The position numbers were made by a program, and so were the translations under genes. DNA of 64,000 bases from Kaistella solincola (GTDB taxonomy: Bacteria > Bacteroidota > Bacteroidia > Flavobacteriales > Weeksellaceae): positions 1,178,001 through 1,242,000 of the forward strand of contig NZ_JSYK01000003.1 of assembly GCF_000812875.1 (NCBI RefSeq). The letters run 5' to 3'. Positions 7,943 through 16,662 of this stretch are shown here, piece after piece. Position 1 is the stretch's first letter; each line of letters opens with the position of its first letter. The notes under the pieces are model-generated. The model worked only from the letters and a program-made list of their open reading frames with translations. It made no database searches and was not told where the DNA came from.

Positions 7943-10906
7943 TTACTTTTTAATTAGTTTTTTTAGTTCTTTCGCTTCGCTTATAATTTCCGGGAAATCG
8001 CCGTAGTTTTCGATGATTTGGTCGGCGGTGTAGCTCGCCTGGTAATTATCTTTCAAGCCAATATAATTTTTCACCATTAAAACCAAAGATTTCGCGCCCC
8101 AATATTCCTCAGAAGCGTAATTATTGGCCAGTTTGAAAATGGTTTCGTTGGAAGATTTAAAGGCTTTTCCTTTGTTTTGGTAAAACGCTTTTGCGTATAA
8201 AGCTTCTGCGGCAACTTCGGTATTCGAGGATTTTTCCAAAGCGTAGTACGCCGATTTCGCTTCGGAATCTTTTCCGTTGTTCATCAGACTTCTGGCTTTA
8301 ATGACTTTCGCAAGCTCGTTTACCGAAGCTGGATTTTTCGGATTTTGAAGCACCAAATCAGCGAGCATTTCCGCTTTTTTGAAATCTTTTTCGTCCGCGT
8401 AGATTTTCATTAATTCTACATTCGCGAAATTTTTCACGTTTATATTCGTAGAATTTGCCAAATTAACGAGATATTTTTTCGCTTCATTCGGGTTGTTCTG
8501 CGCCAGATAAATCTGTGAAATCCGCGTTTGTGCATCTTCCTGATAATCGTTCTGAACATTTGCAACTTCCTGTAAAACCAATAATGCTTTTGTCGGATTA
8601 TTGGTTTGGAAATAACTTTCACCGAGCTGATATTGCGCCTGATACAAACCTTCGCCCGTTGGATTTTGAGTGAGATATTTTTCAAAAAGCGGAATGGCGC
8701 TTTTGTAATCTTTGTTTGCGTAGAATGTTTTCGCGCGGTTCAGGTTAATTTCATCGATTTCCGAAGCATCGATGCGTACACCTAAACTTTGTGCAAAACT
8801 TTGGTAACCCGAAACGTCATTATTTTTAATGAAAACCGGGCGCGCTGCTTGCACTATTTTGCTGGCATAAGCAGTGTTTTTATACTGATTTACCAGCGAT
8901 TTGAATTCCGATAAAGCTTTCGCGTCGTCATTTAAATCGATATAATTCTGCGCGCGGTAAATCTGCGAATTCGCAACCAAATCTTTGTCAGAACTTGTTT
9001 TGATGACTTGTGTAAAGTAATCGTTTGAGGTTTTGAAATCGTCGTTCGCTGCATAAGCAGTTGCGATTTCATATTGTGCATCGTCGAAATATTCCGAGTT
9101 TTTGTACTGTGTCAGAAGTTTTTTCAGTTCCGCAATTTTCGCTACCGTATCACCTTTAAAACCTAAAGCCAGCGCTTTTTGGAACAATGTATAATCATCA
9201 GCATTTTCGGCTTTGTCGTAAATCGCGATCGCTTCGTTCAAATCGTTATTCGCGTAATACGTGTCTGCAAGACGCAGTTCAGCATCATTTTTAAACTCCG
9301 GTTTTGGGTTTTTCAGATATTCCGTGAAATATTCCTTTGCTTTATCGAATTTTTTCGATTTGAAGTACGCGTAGCCCAAATCGTAATTTAATTGCTGCTT
9401 TTCCGGGAAATTTTCGGTTTTTAGCTTTTCAAACCTCACAATAGCCGACGGATAATTTTCTTTTTGATAATAGGTTTGCGCCAGCCAGTATGTGGCTCTG
9501 GTATTGAATTCTTTATTAATATTAAATTCCAGACTTCGTAAAAAATACCGCTCTGCAGCGTCTAAATTTCCTTTATTAAATTCTTCCGTCCCGATTAAAA
9601 AGGATACTTCCTGGTCCACTTTATTGGTTTCCGGTGTAGAATTCGGCATTTTATCAATCGCCGCCAAAGTTCCTTTGTAATCGCCAGAATACAGATAAGA
9701 TTTCACCAAAAGCGCCTTCATATCTGTCGTGTCCGGGCTGTTCGGATATTTCGAAATATAACTTTGAATCACTTTTGAAGCAGATTCAAACGGATTTCCG
9801 AGTTCATAACTCAGCTTCGCATATTGCAAATGCGCAAGTTGCTGAACTTTAGCGTCGTAAGTCATTTGGTACGCCGAACGGAACGCCGAAAGTGCTTCCT
9901 GTTTTTTACCGACTTCCAGATACGCGTTCCCAAGCTGGTAATACGCGTTTTGCGACGTCGCCGATTTACTGTTCAATAACTGATTATAATAAGAAACTGC
10001 TTCATCATATTTTTTCAGATGAGCCGAGACAAAACCCATTTCGTACAAGTCGCTTTCAGATGGAGTTTTCTTGCTGTCCAGATAAATTTTCAGATGCGGA
10101 TACGCCGATTCGTAATCACCTTTCATAAAATAACTTTCACCAATCATCTTGTGAACCTCGGTTTTATATTCCGCAGAAATATCCTCATTTAGCAGGGAAT
10201 TTCCTTCAACAATCGCTTTATCGTAATCTTTCTGGTTGAAATAAAGCTGCACATAATATGGTTTTACAACACGTGCATATTTTTCATTGTCTTTGATTTG
10301 ATCGAAAAATGAAAATGCTTTGTCATTCTGGCCGTCTGCGTAGTACAAATGTCCGAGCATGTAAGCAACATCGTATTTATCTGAACCTTCCGCAGATACA
10401 TAAGCTTCTTCCAAAGCTTCAATCGCGCCGCGCGAATCGCCGGTCATGAATTTCGCATAACCGAGTTTCATGATATATTCGGTGTTTTCTTCCTTTGAAA
10501 GTTGATACTGATTAACATTTTTCAACGTTTCCAAGGCTTTGTCAAAATCTTTCTGTGCCAGATAAAAATCGGCTAAAGGCAAATTCGCCTGAGCAAAATA
10601 CGCGGAGTTCGGATATTCTTTAATAAAAGCATCCAAACCTTCTTCCGCATGGTTTTTTCGTAAAATCACACCGATGACATTATCAAAAAACTGCGCCGCT
10701 TCTTTTTTTGATTTCGACAGATTTTCGTTGTAGAAATACTGTCGCGCATATTCAAACTGTGAAGCGTTGTAAATTTTATTTTGGTAAAGATTTTCTGCGA
10801 GGTTAAAGCGGTAATTTTCGCGCTCGCTGAAGTATTGGGATTGTTGTGCCTCCGAGAAGCCGAAATAGAATATCGCCGTTGCGACGAAGATTTTTTTTGA
10901 ATTCAT
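7943..10906 (-). CDS. large periplasmic TPR-repeat protein
   Basis: 987 residues. Signal peptide at 1-20 (MNSKKIFVATAIFYFGFSEA), then about 25 tetratricopeptide-like helical repeats with no other domain recognised. Examples are AYYQLGNAYLEVGKKQEAL, AQYQLGESYFQTNNPTKAL and TYYANNDLNEAIAIYDKAE. Such proteins scaffold complexes, here probably in the periplasm or at the inner face of the outer membrane. The downstream beta-barrel gene (6042-7820) recalls split TPR/barrel export pairs such as AlgK/AlgE, although no polysaccharide synthase is nearby. The exact role is unknown. Confidence 0.8.
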   Translation of the reverse strand: MNSKKIFVATAIFYFGFSEAQQSQYFSERENYRFNLAENLYQNKIYNASQFEYARQYFYNENLSKSKKEAAQFFDNVIGVILRKNHAEEGLDAFIKEYPNSAYFAQANLPLADFYLAQKDFDKALETLKNVNQYQLSKEENTEYIMKLGYAKFMTGDSRGAIEALEEAYVSAEGSDKYDVAYMLGHLYYADGQNDKAFSFFDQIKDNEKYARVVKPYYVQLYFNQKDYDKAIVEGNSLLNEDISAEYKTEVHKMIGESYFMKGDYESAYPHLKIYLDSKKTPSESDLYEMGFVSAHLKKYDEAVSYYNQLLNSKSATSQNAYYQLGNAYLEVGKKQEALSAFRSAYQMTYDAKVQQLAHLQYAKLSYELGNPFESASKVIQSYISKYPNSPDTTDMKALLVKSYLYSGDYKGTLAAIDKMPNSTPETNKVDQEVSFLIGTEEFNKGNLDAAERYFLRSLEFNINKEFNTRATYWLAQTYYQKENYPSAIVRFEKLKTENFPEKQQLNYDLGYAYFKSKKFDKAKEYFTEYLKNPKPEFKNDAELRLADTYYANNDLNEAIAIYDKAENADDYTLFQKALALGFKGDTVAKIAELKKLLTQYKNSEYFDDAQYEIATAYAANDDFKTSNDYFTQVIKTSSDKDLVANSQIYRAQNYIDLNDDAKALSEFKSLVNQYKNTAYASKIVQAARPVFIKNNDVSGYQSFAQSLGVRIDASEIDEINLNRAKTFYANKDYKSAIPLFEKYLTQNPTGEGLYQAQYQLGESYFQTNNPTKALLVLQEVANVQNDYQEDAQTRISQIYLAQNNPNEAKKYLVNLANSTNINVKNFANVELMKIYADEKDFKKAEMLADLVLQNPKNPASVNELAKVIKARSLMNNGKDSEAKSAYYALEKSSNTEVAAEALYAKAFYQNKGKAFKSSNETIFKLANNYASEEYWGAKSLVLMVKNYIGLKDNYQASYTADQIIENYGDFPEIISEAKELKKLIKK

Positions 10907-11335
10907 GAAATCCTAGTTTTCAAAAAGTTTTTTTTAGAAAGTGGACGAAGCATTTCAGCAAAAATCTGCCGGATACTTTTCCACATTTAATCAACGAAAT
11001 TAACGAAAACTTATTGCTTTCACAAGTTAATTTCTGGCTTGTGGAAAAGTGGATAATTACTAAATTGGTGAGCTTCAAACTTTAACCGTAAAAAATTCGG
11101 GCATAAAAGCGGCTTTTTTTTGAAATTTAATTAAGCAACATCAATTCATTAAAATCGAAAAAAACACCAAAATAACCCGGAATTTTTCAAGCTAAAAAGG
11201 TGAAATTCTGGTGAAAAAATTAAAGCTAATTTTTACCTGCTAAACGGGCATTTTTTTCAATAATTTCCTGCTTAAAGCACCAAAAAAGTCATTTTTCCAA
11301 ATTTTCTTTTACATTTGTGTAAATTAAACTAGAAT
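10907..11335. other. 429-base AT-rich divergent intergenic region
   Basis: It separates the minus-strand TPR gene from the plus-strand permease. Apart from the -7 element at 11310-11317 I see only AT-rich sequence with scattered A and T runs, no open frame of note and no stable hairpin. Confidence 0.6.
11310..11317 (+). promoter_or_regulatory. -7 element of the permease gene
   Basis: TACATTTG matches TAnnTTTG and lies 18 bases before the ATG. No TTG is found at the -33 position. Confidence 0.45.
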
Positions 11336-13018
11336 ATGAAGCAGCTTTTCAGAAGAAAACAATACAGCGCAAAAGACCATTCCTCGGGACTATTGCGCGT
11401 TTTAGGAGTTTGGGATATTGTCTTTTTCGGAATTGCAGCGATTATTGGGGCAGGAAGTTTCAGCTCCCTCGGCGAAGCGGTTTTCCGCGGTGGTCCTGGC
11501 GTCATCATTCTCTATATTATTTGTGGTTTTGCGTGTGGTTTTACGGCGCTTTGTTATGCAGAATTTGCGAGTAGAATTCCGACCGCGGGTTCGGCTTACA
11601 CCTATGCTTACGCGAGTTTTGGCGAAATTATGGCGTGGATTATCGGCTGGGCTTTAATTATGGAATATTCCTTCGGAAATATTTACGTGGCTTTTTCCTG
11701 GTCTGATTATTTTACCAGTTTTATGGGCAGAATCGGGCTTCACATCCCGGAATATTTAACTGCCAGTTATCCGGAAGCGAAAAAAGCTTTTTTCGGCGGT
11801 TCCCAAAATCTGGAATTGTTGAACGCCTGGAAAAACGCACCGCTCCTAGGCAATTTGAAAATTATTCTGGATGTACCGGCGCTGGTTATCAATGGGTTAA
11901 TTACCTGGTTGGTTTATGTAGGCGTTAGAGAATCGAAGAATTTCAACAATATTTTCGTCCTTTTAAAGCTGTTTATTATCCTTTTGGTTATCGCGGTTGG
12001 AATTGCTTTTATCAACACCGACAATTGGTTTCCGGTGAGTTTGGAAACCGGAGAGCAGTCATTTATGCCGAACGGCTTTGCCGGCGTCATGAGCGCCGTT
12101 TCCGGAGTTTTCTTCGCCTATATCGGTTTTGATGCGTTGAGTGTTCTTTCCGAAGAAACAAAAAATCCACAAAAAAATCTGCCGCGCGGAATGATTATTT
12201 CGCTGGTTTTGTGTACCGTAATTTATATTATTTTGACGTTGGTTCTTACGGGAATGGTGGATTACAGAAGGTTTGAAGGCGTAGGCGATCCACTTTCTTT
12301 CATCTTCGAAAAAACCAACGCAAATGTTGCCTGGATGGAATTTGTGGTTTCGCTCGGTGCTATTATTGCGATTACCACGGTTTTACTCGTTTTTCAGATG
12401 GGACAGCCGCGGATTTGGTACGCCATGAGTCGCGATGGTCTCATGCCGAAAAAATTTATGGAAATTCACCCGAAACACAGTACGCCGTCTTTTGCAACTA
12501 TTATTACCGGCGTTGTGGTCGGGATTCCGATTTTATTTACCGATAAATCCTTTATTTTAGATTTTACAAGTATCGGTACAATTTTCGCTTTTGTGCTCGT
12601 TTGCGGCGGCGTTTTGCTGCTGCCATCGAAAGAAAAATTACCTGGAAGGTTTCATTTGCCTTACATCAGTTCTCAGTTTATATTTCCGGTTCTTTTCCTG
12701 GGAGGACTTACTTTTTTCTACTTTTGGCAGCCGGCATTTTTCCATAATTTAATGGACTGGAAAGATCCAAACGAAGGTGAATTCAGAATTTCAATGTTCT
12801 TTTTCCTTTTAATAAATATTGGTTTGTGCGTTTTAACTTTAATTAAAAAACTCTCACTAATCCCGCTGATGGGTTTAAGCTCTTGCCTATATTTATTAAC
12901 CGGAATGACGCATAACAACTGGTTTTGGTTCCTCGTTTGGTTCGCTTTGGGCATGATAATTTATTTTGGGTACGGTTTTAGACATAGCAAACTGAACCGC
13001 GAAAAAAATGCGGTGTAA
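11336..13018 (+). CDS. APC-family amino acid permease
   Basis: 560 residues with about 13 hydrophobic segments. The first helix carries the APC substrate motif (FFGIAAIIGAGSFSSLG) and the following helix/loop is PGVIILYIICGFACGFTALCYAEFASRIPTAGSAY split by short turns, typical of the cationic amino acid transporter/YfnA subgroup. It imports amino acids across the inner membrane, probably with protons. The C-terminal half has extra membrane segments, as in CAT-type members. It is followed after 5 bases by a DUF962 gene. The substrate is not predictable. Confidence 0.87.
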   Translation: MKQLFRRKQYSAKDHSSGLLRVLGVWDIVFFGIAAIIGAGSFSSLGEAVFRGGPGVIILYIICGFACGFTALCYAEFASRIPTAGSAYTYAYASFGEIMAWIIGWALIMEYSFGNIYVAFSWSDYFTSFMGRIGLHIPEYLTASYPEAKKAFFGGSQNLELLNAWKNAPLLGNLKIILDVPALVINGLITWLVYVGVRESKNFNNIFVLLKLFIILLVIAVGIAFINTDNWFPVSLETGEQSFMPNGFAGVMSAVSGVFFAYIGFDALSVLSEETKNPQKNLPRGMIISLVLCTVIYIILTLVLTGMVDYRRFEGVGDPLSFIFEKTNANVAWMEFVVSLGAIIAITTVLLVFQMGQPRIWYAMSRDGLMPKKFMEIHPKHSTPSFATIITGVVVGIPILFTDKSFILDFTSIGTIFAFVLVCGGVLLLPSKEKLPGRFHLPYISSQFIFPVLFLGGLTFFYFWQPAFFHNLMDWKDPNEGEFRISMFFFLLINIGLCVLTLIKKLSLIPLMGLSSCLYLLTGMTHNNWFWFLVWFALGMIIYFGYGFRHSKLNREKNAV

Positions 13019-13023
13019 GCTCA

Positions 13024-13371
13024 ATGGAAGACCAAATAAAAACCTTTTCAGAATTTTACGAATTTTACCTCTTACAGCACCGAAAAATGTGGACACGGAT
13101 TTTCCACTTCGTTGGAACCGCGCTGGTGCTTGTAGTTTTAATTTATGTCATCCAGTCCGGAAAAGAAAGATTTCTGTGGTATTTGCCGATTTTTGGTTTG
13201 GGTTTTTCGGCGCTCAGTCACTATATTTTTGAAAAAAATAAACCGACCACCTTTCAATATCCACTCTTCACCTTGATAGCGGATTTTAAAATGTTTTATG
13301 AACTGATTATCGGTAAGGAAAAATTTAAAAAAGCTGAAGAAAAAGAAACTGAAGAAAAAGCTGAAATTTAA
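13024..13371 (+). CDS. DUF962 / Mpo1-like small membrane protein
   Basis: 115 residues. The pattern FYEFYLLQHRKMWTRIFHFVGT with a conserved His pair, two hydrophobic segments (about 33-47 and 52-67), and GLGFSALSHYIFEKNKPTTF matches the DUF962 family. The yeast member Mpo1 is an iron-dependent 2-hydroxy fatty acid dioxygenase; activity of bacterial members is mostly untested. It starts 5 bases after the permease stop, so it is co-transcribed with it. The last 20 residues are a charged Lys/Glu tail. Confidence 0.75.
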   Translation: MEDQIKTFSEFYEFYLLQHRKMWTRIFHFVGTALVLVVLIYVIQSGKERFLWYLPIFGLGFSALSHYIFEKNKPTTFQYPLFTLIADFKMFYELIIGKEKFKKAEEKETEEKAEI

Positions 13372-13409
13372 TTTTTAGAAAAATTCAAAAAACATGCTTT
13401 TTAGGCGAA

Positions 13410-13445
13410 AAAAAACGCTCCCAAATCGGAAGCGTTTTTTTTATT
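13410..13445. terminator. bidirectional terminator between DUF962 and SPFH genes
   Basis: A convergent gene pair is separated by an AAAAAACGCT...AGCGTTTTTT hairpin (13410-13419 with 13431-13440) with A/T runs on both sides. Confidence 0.8.
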
Positions 13446-13454
13446 TTTATGAAA

Positions 13455-14387
13455 TTAGTGCGAATGAGATCCCGTTGGAGGTGGATAATCGCCTTTGCTG
13501 GTTTCTTCCATTTTCTGCGTAGCTGCCATTGAAACTACAAGATCGTTCAACATTGAACTTGCAGCACTTGGCGAATTCGGTAAAAGCACAAGGTTGCTTC
13601 TGTTATTCGCTCCAATCGAATGTAGCGTGTCATAATGCTGCGTCACTACAATCAGCGCGGAAGCTTCCTGAGAGCTTATTCCCGCTTCATTCAGCATTTT
13701 TACAGATTCTTCCAGACCTTTCGCAATTTCGCGTCTTTGGTCGGCAATACCCATACCCTGAAGTTTTTTAGATTCTGCTTCCGCTTTTGCAACCGCAACA
13801 ATTCTAATTTTTTGAGCTTCAGATTCGTATTCCGCAGCGGTTTTTTCACGTTCTGCAGCATTAATTCTGTTCATCGCATGTTTTACCTGCTCATCCGGAT
13901 CGATATCGGTTACCAAGGCTTTGATAATGTCGTAACCGTAACTTTGCATCGCTTCCTGCAGCTCACCTTTTACAGCGATAGCAACGTCATCTTTACGTAC
14001 AAAAACATCATCGAGTTTCAGTTTTGGAACTTCCGCGCGCACCACATCGAAAACATAAGAAGTAATCTGGTTTTCCGGGTTTTCCAAACGGTAAAATGAA
14101 TCGGCAACCTGCGCGGTAATTACCTGATACTGAACAGAAACTTTCATTCTGATAAATACGTTATCTAAAGTTTTGGTATCAATAATTACATCTAACTGCT
14201 GGATTCTCAAATTCATACGTTTTGCAACCTGATCGATGAAAGGTATTTTTAAATGAAGACCGGACTGGCGCACGACGTGAAATTTACCCAACCGTTCCAC
14301 AATCGCAGCAGTTGCCTGCTTGACCGTAAAAAATGAGGCAAAAAGGACGATTAATCCTAAAAAAATAATAATTCCGAAATAAGTCAT
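13455..14387 (-). CDS. SPFH/Band 7 (stomatin/QmcA-like) membrane protein
   Basis: 310 residues. One N-terminal membrane segment (about 4-22, GIIIFLGLIVLFASFF) is followed by the SPFH domain (about 25-180, ATAAIVERLGKFHVVRQSGLHLKIPFIDQV) and an Ala/Glu-rich coiled coil (about 180-235, AEREKTAAEYESEAQKIR). This is the stomatin/prohibitin architecture of oligomeric ring-forming scaffolds in the inner membrane. No NfeD partner gene is adjacent. The C-terminus is a short His-containing tail. The precise role is unknown. Confidence 0.9.
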   Translation of the reverse strand: MTYFGIIIFLGLIVLFASFFTVKQATAAIVERLGKFHVVRQSGLHLKIPFIDQVAKRMNLRIQQLDVIIDTKTLDNVFIRMKVSVQYQVITAQVADSFYRLENPENQITSYVFDVVRAEVPKLKLDDVFVRKDDVAIAVKGELQEAMQSYGYDIIKALVTDIDPDEQVKHAMNRINAAEREKTAAEYESEAQKIRIVAVAKAEAESKKLQGMGIADQRREIAKGLEESVKMLNEAGISSQEASALIVVTQHYDTLHSIGANNRSNLVLLPNSPSAASSMLNDLVVSMAATQKMEETSKGDYPPPTGSHSH

Positions 14388-14444
14388 ATTTTAGTTTTTA
14401 TGGTTAAACTGGTTACTTCTTAAAGATAATCAAATTTTCGGAAT

Positions 14445-15800
14445 TTACATCGTCATTCCGATCTCAATTCCTTTAATTTTCCGGTAAAGATCGGTCGCAA
14501 AATTATCCGTCATTCCTGAAACAAAATCAATAACGCCCAAAACCTTTTGGTAATCGCTTCCGTTTTCGTAAACAAACTGTTGTGGCAGAAGTTTCAGTGC
14601 CATTTTATCGTAAGATTTTCGTTTCTCATTTTCGGTTAAAATAGGCGGAATAAAATGATTAAGCAATTCGTACATTACATTATAACCCGCATTTTCAATT
14701 TCAATGACGGCTTTGTGACCGTAAATTTTCTCAATCGAAAAACTCTCGATTTCCTGAAGCGAAGAATTTTCACTTTTAAAAATATCCAGCAGCGCTTTAT
14801 CTAAAGTTCCTTCTAAAATGTCGGAAAAACGCTCTTTATAAATTTCGATCGATTTATTAATTAAAGCATTGATGACTTTTGCGCGCAAATAGGAAATGCG
14901 TTCATTAGCATTGGTCAAAACCGCAAGTTTGTCTTCTACCCTTTTGGTATTCGCGTTTTCAGATTTTATGAGGTCAAAGAAGAGATTTTCGCAATCTGCC
15001 GTGGATACGATTCCCAGGCGGTGCGCATCTTCCATATCGATAATGTTATAGCAAATATCATCCGCCGCCTCCACAAGCCAAACAAACGGATGCCTTTTAA
15101 AAATTACGGGTTCTTCACTTTCAGAAATCAGCTGAACTGATTTTGCGATATTTAAAAAAGTATCTTTTTCGTTCTGAAAAAAACCGAATTTTTTCCTGTG
15201 TATTTGCCCCTTTTTTTTTGCTACAGCTTCGCACGGATATTTAGCAATACTTGCTAAAGTTGCAAATGTGAGCTGCGTTCCGCCATCATCTTTTCCGGTT
15301 TGCTGATGCGTTAAAACGCGGATGGCATTAGCATTCCCCTCAAAATTCACCAAATCTGCCCATTCTTTTTCGGTAAATTTTGGTTTTAAATCAGCTTCAT
15401 TTTTTTCGAAATAGCTCGCAATGGCGTCTTCCCCGGAATGTCCGAACGCCGGATTTCCAACATCATGACACAAACACGCCGCAGCGATTACATTTTGAAG
15501 ATTGTGCTGATAAAAATTTTGGGCGTTCAAATCGAGTTTTTTCTCGAAATTCTGAAAGATAAATTCACCAACTGAACTTCCCATGCTTCGGCCGACCGAG
15601 GAAACTTCCAGCGAGTGCGTAAGCCGGTTATGCACAAACACGCTGCCCGGAAGCGGAAAAACCTGAGTTTTATTTTGCAGTCTGCGAAACGGTGCCGAAA
15701 AAATAATTCGGTCAAAATCGCGCTGAAAATCTGTTCGTGAAGCAGGCGTTGAAGTTGGGTTTCCCGTGCGCTGATGCGTGAAAATACTGTTTAAATCCAT
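14445..15800 (-). CDS. dgt: dGTPase-like deoxynucleoside triphosphohydrolase
   Basis: 451 residues of the HD superfamily. The N-terminal RTDFQRDFDRIIFSAPFRRLQNKTQVFPL is the substrate and allosteric pocket of dGTPases. Metal ligands are His62 (NRLTHSLEVS), His112-Asp113 (CLCHDVGNPAFGH), and a later Asp in WLVEAADDICYNIID. It hydrolyses dNTPs to deoxynucleoside and triphosphate in the cytosol, tuning nucleotide pools. It is divergent from the Nei-like glycosylase gene. A TACTTTTG element ends 4 bases before its ATG, suggesting a leaderless mRNA. Confidence 0.9.
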   Translation of the reverse strand: MDLNSIFTHQRTGNPTSTPASRTDFQRDFDRIIFSAPFRRLQNKTQVFPLPGSVFVHNRLTHSLEVSSVGRSMGSSVGEFIFQNFEKKLDLNAQNFYQHNLQNVIAAACLCHDVGNPAFGHSGEDAIASYFEKNEADLKPKFTEKEWADLVNFEGNANAIRVLTHQQTGKDDGGTQLTFATLASIAKYPCEAVAKKKGQIHRKKFGFFQNEKDTFLNIAKSVQLISESEEPVIFKRHPFVWLVEAADDICYNIIDMEDAHRLGIVSTADCENLFFDLIKSENANTKRVEDKLAVLTNANERISYLRAKVINALINKSIEIYKERFSDILEGTLDKALLDIFKSENSSLQEIESFSIEKIYGHKAVIEIENAGYNVMYELLNHFIPPILTENEKRKSYDKMALKLLPQQFVYENGSDYQKVLGVIDFVSGMTDNFATDLYRKIKGIEIGMTM

Positions 15801-15804
15801 ATTT

Positions 15805-15812
15805 CAAAAGTA
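15805..15812 (-). promoter_or_regulatory. -7 element 4 bases before the dgt start codon
   Basis: TACTTTTG on the minus strand is followed by AAAT and then ATG at 15800. The predicted transcription start is at or next to the start codon. Confidence 0.55.
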
Positions 15813-15873
15813 CGTTTTTTCTATAGCTTTTTAAAATGGTTTAAGTTTTGGATTTGCTTTTGAAAATTTCACC

Positions 15874-16611
15874 ATGCCGGAAGGACCTTCCATAAAAATC
15901 CTGAAAGACCTCGCAGAAAAATTCATCGGTCAGGAAATCATTTCCGCTTCCGGGAACGCGAAAATCGAAATGGACCAACTGCCGGGAAAAACTTTCGAAG
16001 CGTATAAAACCTACGGCAAGCAATCTTATCTGGTTTGCGGTAAACTGGTCGTCCGGATTCACCTGCTTTTGTGGGGCAGCTATTCACTGGACGAGCAGAC
16101 AAAGCCCAACCGTCAGCTTCGCTTGCATCTCAAATTCGAAAATGGTGATCTGTATTTTTATTCGTGTTCGGTTAAATTGTTAGATTCAAAAGTTTTAAAA
16201 GAAATCGACTGGAACGCCGATGTTTTGAGTGATGAATGGAAACCTTTAAAAGCGAAAAAAAAGCTCAAATTGCAGCCAGAAATGTTGGTTTGTGATGCAC
16301 TGATGGACCAGAATATTTTTTCCGGCGTCGGGAATATCATCAAAAACGAAGTTCTTTTCCGGATTGGCGTTCATCCGGAAAGTTTGATCGGAAGATTACC
16401 ACCGAAAAAGTTATCAGCGCTTATTTTCGAAGCTCGCAATTACAGTTTTGATTTTCTGCGTTGGAAGAAAGAATACGTGCTGAAGAAAAACTGGCTCGTA
16501 CATACCAAAAAAATATGCCCGAAATGCGGCGAAAATTTAACAAAAAGACACACGGGTCTCAACAGCAGACGCAGCTTTTTCTGTGAAAAAAACCAGAAAC
16601 TATATCAATAA
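15874..16611 (+). CDS. Fpg/Nei family DNA glycosylase/AP lyase
   Basis: 245 residues. It begins MPEGPSIK, giving the catalytic N-terminal Pro (after Met removal) and Glu of Nei/Fpg enzymes. The helix-two-turn-helix DALMDQNIFSGVGNIIKNEVLFRIG is conserved. The C-terminal zinc finger is odd: Cys-Pro-Lys-Cys is present and a third Cys occurs in FFCEKNQ, but the expected fourth Cys is Asn. It excises oxidised bases in base excision repair. It is divergent from dgt with only 73 bases between them. A near-consensus -7 (TGCTTTTG) lies at 15854-15861. Confidence 0.87.
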   Translation: MPEGPSIKILKDLAEKFIGQEIISASGNAKIEMDQLPGKTFEAYKTYGKQSYLVCGKLVVRIHLLLWGSYSLDEQTKPNRQLRLHLKFENGDLYFYSCSVKLLDSKVLKEIDWNADVLSDEWKPLKAKKKLKLQPEMLVCDALMDQNIFSGVGNIIKNEVLFRIGVHPESLIGRLPPKKLSALIFEARNYSFDFLRWKKEYVLKKNWLVHTKKICPKCGENLTKRHTGLNSRRSFFCEKNQKLYQ

Positions 16612-16640
16612 AAATTCCCGGCTAAAACCGGGAATTTTTT
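16611..16640. terminator. bidirectional terminator between nei-like and gcvP
   Basis: An 11-base-pair stem (16611-16621 with 16628-16638) with T runs on both strands, placed between convergent genes. Confidence 0.88.
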
Positions 16641-16662
16641 CAATTTATATAAGCAAGTAATC

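Noticed and set aside
13635-14099. A 154-residue plus-strand frame opposite the SPFH gene
   Set aside because: Antisense to a well-supported SPFH domain with Phe/Arg-rich composition typical of shadow frames.
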